Origin: Nomia melanderi
Taxonomy: Eukaryota > Arthropoda > Insecta > Hymenoptera > Halictidae
Direction: 5' to 3'
Assembly (NCBI RefSeq): GCF_051020985.1
Contig: NW_027475171.1
Span: forward strand, 186,001-250,000
Length of the DNA stretch: 64,000 nucleotides
Shown here piece by piece: positions 52,201-61,544 of the stretch. The notes beneath the pieces were generated by a model, which ran no database searches, had not been told where the DNA came from, and worked only from the letters and a program-made list of their open reading frames with translations. Position 1 is the first letter of the stretch. Every line of letters starts with the position of its first letter. The position numbers and the translations under genes are program-made.

Positions 52201-52916
52201 GCCGGACACTCACGGTCAGGGGAAAATCCAATATATATCTGGTGATATCTCTGGTGCTATTAGAGATAGCGCAATAAACCAAAGTGAATTATCTGCAGGA
52301 GGCCCTGGCGCATGAATCTGTGCAACGGGAACGACCTCGGACCACCAGGCGCCGAGAAAACCACCGTCTCATGGGGCCGGACACTCAGGGTCAGTGAAAA
52401 ATCCAATACATATGTGGTGATGTCTCGGGTGCTATTACAGATAGCGCAATAAATCAAAGTGCATTGTCTGTAGGAGGCCCTGGCTCATGAACCTGTGCAG
52501 CGGGAACGACCTCGGACCACCAGGGGCCGAGGAAACCACAGTCTCATGGGGCCGGACACTCAGGGTCAGGGGAAAATCCAATATATATCAGGTGATATCT
52601 CGGGTGCTCTTACAGATAGCGCAATAAACCGAAGTGAATTATCTGCCGGAGGCCCTGGCGCATGAATCTGTGCAGCGGGAACGTCCTCGGACCTCCAGGG
52701 GCCGAGACAACGACCGTTTCATGGGGCCGGACACTCAGGGTCAGGGTACAATCCAATATATATCTGTTGATATCTCGGGTGCTATTACAGATAGCGCAAT
52801 AAATCAAAGTGCATTGTCTGTAGGAGGCCCTGCCGCATGAATCTGTGCAGCGGGAACGACCTCGGACGACCAGGGGCCGAGAAAACCACAGTCTCATGGG
52901 GTCGGACACTCAGGGT
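49266..52916 (+). repeat. Block H: short-period mosaic, including a two-monomer repeat
   Basis: Bases 51552-51901 and 51902-52251 are a 350-bp dimer in tandem (ctcggaacaccagggaccg, aatccaatacatatgtgg, ggagaccctggcgcatgagc, gccgaaaaaaccacag). A partial third copy lies about 1048 bp upstream near 50500-50760. Monomers one base short (gcgggaagacctcgg) near 49703 and 51100 lie 1398 bp apart in matching context. Markers such as gaacctgtgcagcg and cagtgaaaaatcc link this block to Blocks G and K. Confidence 0.8.
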
Positions 52917-53054
52917 CAGGGGAAAATCCAATATATATCTGGTGATATCTCGGGTGCTATTACAGATAGCGCAATAAATCAAAGTGCATTGTCTGTAGGA
53001 GGCCCTGGCGCATGAATCTGTGCAGCGGGAACGACCTCGGACCAACCAGGGGCC

Positions 53055-53130
53055 GAGAAAATTACGGATATTCGGAATCCGTCACCCAAGGTCATGTAAA
53101 AATCCAGCATATATATGGTGATATCTCGGG
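53055..53130 (+). repeat. Replacement-block monomer (I1)
   Basis: attacggatattcggaatcc is followed by gtcacccaagg. It is preceded by the one-base insertion gaccaacc. Confidence 0.87.
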
Positions 53131-53929
53131 TGCTATTACAGATAGCGCAATAAACCAAAGTGAATTGTCTGCAGGAACCCTTGGCGCATGAATCTGTGCA
53201 GCGGAATCGACCTCGGACCACCAGGTGCCGAGAAAACCTACGTCTCATGGGGTCGGACTGTCAGGGTCAGGGAAAAATCCAATATATATCTGGTGATATC
53301 TCGGGTGCTATTAGAGATAGCGCAATAAATCAAAGTGCATTGTCTGTAGGAGGCCCTGGCGCATAAATCTGTGCCGCGGGATCGACCTCGGACCACCAGG
53401 GGCAGAGAAAACCACCGTCTCATGCGGCCGGACACTCAGGGTCAGGAGAAAATCCAATATGTATATGGTGATATCTCGGGTGCTATTAGAGATAGCGCAA
53501 CAAACCAAAGTGAATTATCCGCAGGAGGCCCTGGCGCATGAATCTGTGCAGCGGGGACGACCTCGGACCACCAGGGCCGAGAAAACCACCGTCTCATTGG
53601 GCCGGACTGTCAGGGTCAGGGGAAAATCCAATATATATCTGGTGATATCTCGAGTGCTATTAGAGATGGCGCAACAAACCAAAGTGAATTATCTGCAGAA
53701 GGTTCTGACGCATGAATCTGTGCAGCGGGGACGACCTCGGACCACCAGGGGCCGAGAAAACCACCGTCTCATGGGGCCGGACTGTCAGGGTCAGGGGAAA
53801 ATCCAATATATATCTGGTGATATCTCGGGTGCTATTACAGATAGCGCAATAAATCAAAGTGCATTGTCTGTAGGAGGCCCTGGCGCATGAATCTGTGCAG
53901 CGGGAACGACGTCGGACCAACCAGGGGCC

Positions 53930-54000
53930 GAGAAAATTACGGATATTCGGAATCCGTCACCCAAGGTCATGTAAAAATCCAGCATATATATGGTGATATC
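53930..54000 (+). repeat. Replacement-block monomer (I2)
   Basis: Copy of 53055-53130 at a distance of 875 bp. Confidence 0.87.
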
Positions 54001-54180
54001 TCGGGTGCTATTACAGATAGCGCAATAAACCAAAGTGAATTGTCTGCAGGAAGCCTTGGCGCATGAATCTGTGCAGCGGAATCGACCTCGGACCACCAGG
54101 TGCCGAGAAAACCACCGTCTCATGTGGTCGGACTGTCAGGGTCAGGGAAAAATCCAATATATATCTGGTGATATCTCGGG

Positions 54181-55750
54181 TGCTCTTACAGATAGCCCAC
54201 TAAACCAAAGTGAATTATCTGCAGGGGGCCATGGCGCCTGAATCTGTGCAGCGGGATCGACCTCGGACCACCAGGGGCCGAGAAAATCACCGTCTCATGG
54301 GGCTGGATTGTCAGGGTCAGGGAAAAATCCAATATATATCTGGTGACATCTCGGGTGCTATTAGAGATAGCGAAATAAATCAAAGTGCATTGTCTGCAGG
54401 AGGCCCTGGCGCATAAATCTGTGCCGCGGGATCGACCTCGGACCACCAGGGACCGAGAAAAACATCGACACATGGGGCAGGACTGTCAGGGTCAAGGAAA
54501 AATCCAATATATATCTTTTGATATCACGGGTGCTATTAGAGGTAGCGCAATAAACCAAAGTGAATTATCTATAGGAGGACCTGGCGCATGAATCTGTGCA
54601 GCAGGATCGACCTCGGACCACCAGGGGCCCAGAAAATCTCCGTCTCATCGGGCCGGACTGTCAGGGTCAGGGAAAAATCCAATATATATCTGGTGATATC
54701 TCGGGTGCTATTACAGAGAGCGCATTAAACCAAAGTGAATTGTCTGCAGGAAGCCTTGGCGCATGAATCTGTGCAGCGGAATCGACCTCGGACCACCAGG
54801 GGCCGAGAAAATCACTTTCTCATGAGGCCGGACTGTCAGGGTCAGGGAAAAATGCAATATATATCTGGTGATATCTCGGGTGCTATTACAGATAGCGCAA
54901 TAAATCAAAGTGCATTGTCTGTAGGAGGCACTGGCGAATGAATCTGTGCAGCATGAACTACCTCGGACCACCAGGGGCCGAGAAAATCTCCATCTCATGC
55001 GGCCGGACTGTCAGGGTCAGGGAAAAATACAATATATATCAGGTGATATCTCGGGTGCTATTAGAGATAGCGAAATAAATCAAAGTGCATTGTCTGCAGG
55101 AGGCCCTGGCGCATAAATCTGTGCCGCGGGATCGACCTCGGACCACCAGGGGCCGAGAAAACCACCGACACATGGGGCCGGACACTCAGGGTCGAGGAAA
55201 AATTCAATATATATCTGGTGATATCTCGGGTGCTCTTACAGATAGCGCACTAAACCAAAGTGAATTATCTGCAAGGGGCACTGGCGCATGAGTCTGTGCA
55301 GCGGGATCGACCTCGGACCACCAGGGGCCGAGAAAATCACCGTCTCATGGGGCCGGATTGTCAGGGTCAGGGAAAAATCCAATATATATCTGGTGACATC
55401 TCGGGTGCTATTAGAGATAGCGCAATAATCCAAAGTGAATTATCTGCACGAGGGCCTGGCGTATTAATCTGAGCAGCAGGAACGACCTCGGACCACCAGG
55501 CGCCGAGAAAATTACAGATATTCGGAATCCGTCACCTAATGTCATGTAAAAATGCAGCATATATCTGGTGACTTCTCGGGTGCTCTTACAGATAGCGCAA
55601 TAAATCAAAGTGCATTGTCTGTAGGAGACCCTGGCGCATGAACCTGTGCAGCGGGAACGACCTCGGACCACCAGGGGCCGAGAAAACGACCGTCTCATGG
55701 GGCCGGACGCTCAGGGTCTGTGAAAAATCCAATATATATCTGGTGATATC
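54181..55750 (+). repeat. Block J: mixed monomers with a six-monomer (1050 bp) spacing
   Basis: Monomers near 54160-54360 and 55210-55410 share ctcttacagatagc, cactaaaccaaagtg, ggattgtcagggtc and ctggtgacatctcgg, 1050 bp apart. Another pair with cataaatctgtgccgcggg lies near 54411 and 55110. This block has a high density of private substitutions (ctgagcagcagg, tcacctaatgtcatg, catgaactacc) and no long clean repeat. Confidence 0.72.
55500..55575 (+). repeat. Replacement-block monomer, diverged (Block J)
   Basis: gatattcggaatccgtcacc is followed by taatgtcatg and gcagcatatatctgg. It is the most altered example seen. Confidence 0.8.
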
Positions 55751-58700
55751 TCGGGTGCTATTAGAGATAGCGCAATAAACGAAAGTGAATTATCTGCAGG
55801 AGGCCCTGGCGCATGAATCTGTGCAACGGGAACGACCTCGGACCACCAGGGGACGAGAAAATTACGGATATTCGGAATCCGTCACCCAAGGTCATGTAAA
55901 AATCCAGCATATATATGGTGATATCTCGGGTGCTATTAGAGATTGCGCAATAAACCAAAGTGAATTATCTGCAGGAGGCCCTGGCGCATGAATCTGTGGA
56001 ACGGTAACGACCTCGGACCACCAGGGGCCGAGAAAACCACAGTCTCATGGGGCCGGACACTCAGGGTCAGGGGAAAATCCAATATATATCTGGTGATATC
56101 TCGGGTGCTATTAGAGATAGCGCAATAAATCAAATTGCATTGCCTGTAGGAGGCCCTGGCGCATGAATCTGTGCAGCGGGAACGACCTCGGACCACCAGG
56201 GGCTGAGAAAACGACCGCCTCATGGGGCCGGACACTCAGGGTCAGTGAAAAATCCAATATATATGTGGTGATATCTCGGGTGCTATTACAGATAGCGCAA
56301 TAAATCAAAGTGCATTGTCTGTAGGAGACCCTGGCGCATGAACCTGTGCAACGGGAACGACCTCGGACCACCAGGGGCCGAGAAAACCACAGTCTCATGG
56401 GGCCGGACACTCAGGGTCAGTGAAAAATCCAATATATATCTGCTGATATCTCGGGTGCTATTACAGATAGCGCAATAAATCAAAGTGCATTGTCTGTAGG
56501 AGGCCCTGGCGCATGAATCTGTGCAGCGGGAACGACCTCGGACGACCAGGGGCCGAGAAAACCACAGTCTCATGGGGCCGGACACTCAGGGTCAGGGGAA
56601 AATCCAATATAGATCTGGTGATATCTCGGGTGCTATTACAGATAGCGCAATAAACCAAAGTGAATTATTTGCAGGAGGCCCTGGCGCATGAATCTGTGCA
56701 ACGGGAACGACATCGGAACACCAGGGGCCGAGAAAACTACAGTCTCATGTGGCCGGACACTCAGGGTCAGGGGAAAATCCAATATAGATCTGGTGATATC
56801 TCGGGTGCTATTACAGATGGCGCAATAAATCAAAGTGCATTACCTGTAGGAGGCCCTGGCGCATGAATCTGTGCAGCGGGAACGTCCTCGGACCTCCAGG
56901 GGCCGAGACAACGACCGTCTCATGGGGCCGGACACTCAGGGTCAGGGTAAACTCCAATATATATCTGGTGATATCTCGGGTGCTATTACAGATAGCGCAA
57001 TAAATCAAAGTGCATTGTCTGTAGGAGGCCCTGTCGCATGAATCTGTGCAGCGGGAACGACCTCGGACCACCAGGGGCCGAGAAAAGCACAGTCTCATGG
57101 GGCCGGACACTCAGGGTCAGTGAAAAATCCAATATATATCTGCTGATATCTCGGGTGCTATTACAGATAGCGCAATAAATCAAAGTGCATTGTCTGTAGG
57201 AGGCCCTGGCGCATGAATCTGTGCAGCGGGAACGACCTCGGACGACCAGGGGCCGAGAAAACCACAGTCTCATGGGGCCGGACACTCAGGGTCAGGGGAA
57301 AATCCAATATATATCTGGTGATATCTCGGGTGGTATTAGAGATAGCGCAATAAACCAAAGTGAATTATCTGCAGGAGGCCCTGGCGCATGAATCTGTGCA
57401 ACGGGAACGACCTCGGACCACCAGTGGCCGAGAAAACCACAGTCTCATAGGGCCGGACACTCAGGGTCAGGGTAAAATCCAATATATATCTGGTGATATC
57501 TCGGGTGCTATTAGAAATAGCGCAATAAACCAAAGTGAATTATCTGCAGGAGGCCCTGGCGCATGAATCTGTGCAGCGGGAACGACCTCGAACCACTAGG
57601 GGCCGAGAAAACGACCGTCTCATGGGGCCGGACACTCAGGGTCAGGGGAAAATCCAATATATATCTGGTGATATCTCGGATGCTATTACAGATAGCGCAA
57701 TAAATCAAAGTGCATTGTCTGCAGGAGACACTGGCGAATGAATCTGTTCAGCGGGAACGACCTCGGACCACCAGGGGCCGAGAAAACCACAGTCTCATGG
57801 GGCCGGACACTCAGGGTCAGGGGAAAATCCAATATATATCTGGTGATATCTCGGGTGCTATTAGAGATAGCGCAATAAACCAAAGTGAATTATCTGCAGG
57901 AGGCCCTGGCGCATGAATCTGTGCAACGGGAACGACCTCGGACAACCAGGGGCCGAGAAAACCACAGTCTCATGGGGCAGGACACTCAGGGTCAGGGGAA
58001 AATCCAATATATATCTGATGATATCTCGGGTGCTATTAGAGATAGCGCAATAAATCAAAGTGTATTGTCTGTAGGAGGCCCTGGCGCATGAATCTGTGCA
58101 GCGGGAACGACCTCGGAACACCAGGGGCCGAGAAAACCACCGTCTCATGGGGCAGGACACTCAGGGTCAGTGAAAAATCCAATATATATCTGGTGATATC
58201 TCGGGTGCTATTAGAGATAGCGCAATAAACCAATGAGAATTATCTGCAGGAGGCCCTGGCGCATGAATCTGTGCAACGGGAACGACCTCGGACCACCAGG
58301 GGCCGAGAAAACCACAGTCTCATGGGGCCGGACACTCAGGGTCAGGGGAAAATCCAATGTAGATCTGGTGATATCTCGGGTGCTATTAGAGATAGCGCAA
58401 TAAACAAAAGAGAATTATCTGTAGGAGGCCCTGGCGCATGAATCTGTGCAGCGGGAACGTTCTCGGACCTCCAGGGACCGAGAAAACCACAGTCTCATGG
58501 GGCTGGACACTCAGGGTCAGGGGAAAATCCAATATATATGTGCTGATATCTCGGGTGCTATTACAGATAGCGCAATAAATCAAAGTGCATTGTCTGTAGG
58601 AGACCCTGGCGCATGAACCAGTGCAGCGGGAACGACCTCGGACCACCAGGGACCGGGAAAACGACCGTCTCATGGGGCCGGACGCGCAGGGTCAGTGAAA

Positions 58701-61050
58701 AATACAATATATATCTGGTGATATATCGGGTGCTATTAGAGATAGCGCAATAAACCAAAGTGCATTACCTGTAGGAGGCCCTGGCGCATGAATCGGTGCA
58801 ACGGGAACGACCTCGGACCACCAGGGGCCGAGAAAACCACAGTATCACGGGGCCGGACACTCAGGATCAGGGGAAAATCCAATATATATCTGGTGATATC
58901 TCGGTTGCTATTAGAGATAGCGCAATAAATCAAAGTGCATTGTCTGTAGGAGGCCCTGGCGCATGAATCTGTGCAGCGGGAACGACCTCGGAACACCAGG
59001 GGCCGAGAAAACCACCGTCTCATGGGGCAGGACACTCAGGGTCAGGGGAAAATCCAATATATATGTGGTGATATCTCGGGTGCTATTACAGATAGCGCAA
59101 TAAATCAAAGTGCATTGTCTGTAGGAGACCCTGGCGCATGAACCTGTGCAGCGGGAACGACCTCGGACCACCAGGGGCCGGGAAAACGACCGTCTCATGG
59201 GGCCGGACGCTCAGGGTCAGTGAAAAATACAATATATATCTGGTGATATATCGGGTGCTATTAGAGATAGCGCAATAAACCAAAGTGAATTATCTGCAGG
59301 AGGCCCTGGCGCATGAATCTGTGCAACGGGAACGACCTCGGACCACCAGGGACCGAGAAAACCACAGTCTCATGGAGCCGGACAGTGAGGGTCAGGGGAA
59401 AATCCAATATAGATCTGGTGATATCTCGGGTGCTATTACAGATAGCGCGATAAATCAAAGTGCATTACCTGTAGGAGTCCCTGGCGCATGTATCTGTGCA
59501 GCGGGAACGTCCTCGGACCTCCAGGGGCCGAGACAACGACCGTCTCATGGAGCCGGACACTCAGGGTCAGGGTAAAATCCAATATATATCTGGTGATATC
59601 TCGGGTGCTATTACAGATAGCGCAATAAATCAAAGTGCATTGTCTGTAGGAGGCCCTGACGCATGAATCTGTGCAGCGGGAACGACCTCGGACGACCAGG
59701 GGCCGAGAAAACCACAGTCTCATGGGGCCGGGCGCTCAGCGTCAGGGGAAAATCCAATATATATCTGGTGATATCTCGGGTGCTATTAGAGATAGCGCAA
59801 TAAACCAAAGTGAATTATCTGCAGGAGGCCCTGGCGCATGAATCTATGCAACGGGAACGACCTCGGAGCACCAGGGGCCGAGAAAACCACAGTCTCATGG
59901 GGCCGGACACTCAGGGTCAGGGGAAAATCCAATATATATCAGGTTATATCTCGGGTGCTATTAGAGATAGGGCAATAAATCAAAGTGCATTGTCTGTAGG
60001 AGGCCCTGGCGCATGAATCTGTGCAGCGGGAACGACCTCGGAACACCAGGGGCCGAGAAAACCACCGTCTCATGGGGCAGGACAATCAGGGTCAGTGAAA
60101 AATCCAATATATATCTGGTGATATCTCGGGTGCTATTACAGATAGCGCAATAAATCAAAGTGCATTGTCTGTAGGAGACCCTGGCGCATGAACCTGTGCA
60201 GCGGGAACGTTCTCGGACCTCCAGGGACCGAGAAAACCACAGTCTCATGGGGCCGGACACTCAGGGTCAGGGGAAAATCCAATATATATGTGCTGATATC
60301 TCGGGTGCTATTACAGATAGCGCAATAAATCAAAGTGCATTGTCTGTAGGAGTCCCTGGCGCATGAACCAGTGCAGCGGGAACGACCTCGGACCACCAGG
60401 GACCGGGAAAACGACCGTCTCATGGGGCCGGATGCTCAGGGTCAGTGAAAAATACAATATATATCTGGTGATATATCGGGTGCTATTAGAGATAGCGCAA
60501 TAAACCAAAGTGAATTATTTGCTGGAGGCCCTGGCGCATGAATCTGTGCAACGGGAACGACCTCGGACCACCAGGGGCCGAGAAAACCACAGTCTCATGG
60601 GGCCGGACACTCAGGGTCAGGGGAAAATCCAATATAGATCTGGTGATATCTCGTGTGCTATTACAGATAGCGCGATAAATCAAAGTGCATTACCTGTAGG
60701 AGGCCCTGGCGCATGAACCTGTGCAGCGGGAACGACCTCGGACCACCAGGGGCTGGGAAAACGACCGTCTCATGGGGCCGTACGCTCAGGGTCAGTGAAA
60801 AATACAATATATATCTGGTGATATATCGGGTGCTATTAGAGATAGCGCAATAAACCAAAGTGAATTGTCTGCAGGAGGCCCTGGCGCATGAATCTGTGCA
60901 GCGGGAACGACCTCGGATCACCAGGGGCCGAGAAAACCACAGTCTCATGGGGCTGGATACTCAGGGTCAGGGGAAAATCCAATATAGATCTGGTGATATC
61001 TCGGGTGCTATTACAGATAGCGCAATAAATCAAAGTGCATTGTCTGTAGG
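55751..61050 (+). repeat. Block K: overlapping 4-, 10- and 11-monomer spacings
   Basis: Bases about 58448-58765 match 60198-60515 at 1750 bp (gaacgttctcggacctcc, atatatgtgctgatatc, aaccagtgcagcgg, accgggaaaacgaccg, aaatacaatatatatctgg). Bases about 58050-58180 match 59975-60100 at 1925 bp (ctcggaacaccaggggcc, ggggcaggaca). Monomers near 56330-56560 recur 700 bp later. The marker gatatatcgggtgctatt appears near 58720, 59245, 60470 and 60825. No spacing continues cleanly for a full second unit. Confidence 0.77.
55850..55920 (+). repeat. Replacement-block monomer (start of Block K)
   Basis: attacggatattcggaatcc form, like Block I. This is the last example in the window; none was seen between 55920 and 64000. 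Confidence 0.87.
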
Positions 61051-61436
61051 AGACCCTGGCGCATGAACCTGGCCAGCGGGAACGACCTCGGACCACCAGC
61101 GGCCGAGAAAACCACCGTCTCATGGGGCCGGACACTCAGGGTCGGGGGAAAATCCAATATATATCTGATGATATCTCGGGTGCTATTAGAGATAGCGCAA
61201 TAAACCAAAGTAAATTATCTGCAGGAGGCCCTGGCGCATGAATGTGTGCAGCGGGAACGACCTCGGACCACCAGGGGCCGAGAAAACTGCAGTCTCATGG
61301 GGCCGGACACTCAGGGTCAGGGAAAAATCCAATATATATCTGGTGATATCTCGGGCGCTATTAGAGATAGCGCAATAAGCCAAAGGGAATTTTCTGCAGG
61401 AGGCCCTGGCGCATGAATCTGTGCAGCGGGAACGAC

Positions 61437-61457
61437 CTCGGACCACCAGGGGCCGAG
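61437..61457. other. Conserved inverted repeat 1 of the monomer (CTCGG/CCGAG)
   Basis: CTCGG and CCGAG form a 5-bp stem. An A/G mismatch follows, then two further C-G pairs, leaving a loop of about five bases. The element is shown in the reference monomer (monomer positions 44-64) and is present in most monomers. Variants seen mostly alter the loop or the inner pairs, such as gacgacc, gaccagc and gaccacgaggg. Short dyads of this kind are known in centromeric satellites of several species and may extrude as hairpins. Function here is inference only. Confidence 0.6.
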
Positions 61458-61521
61458 AAAACCACCGTCTCATGGGGCCGGACACTCAGGGTCAGGGAAA
61501 AATCCAATATATATCTGGTGA

Positions 61522-61544
61522 TATCTCGGGTGCTATTAGAGATA
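61522..61544. other. Inverted repeat 2 of the monomer (TATCTC/GAGATA)
   Basis: TATCTC is followed 11 bases later by its reverse complement GAGATA (monomer positions 129-151). The full six-pair stem exists only in monomers with ctattagagata. Monomers with ctattacagata keep five pairs. The two forms alternate throughout the window, so this dyad is polymorphic between monomer types. Confidence 0.5.

Larger units (their letters stand above)
52917..54180 (+). repeat. Block I: five-monomer (875 bp) spacing
   Basis: Bases about 52917-53305 recur at about 53792-54180. Both contain gaccaaccaggggcc (one extra base), the replacement-block monomer with attacggatattcgg, gcagcggaatcgacc and accaggtgccgag. 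The extra C/A insertion is 875 bp apart (53041 and 53916). Two neighbouring monomers near 53495 and 53670 share gcgcaacaaaccaaag, and one near 53572 has lost a G (ccagggccgag). Confidence 0.85.
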
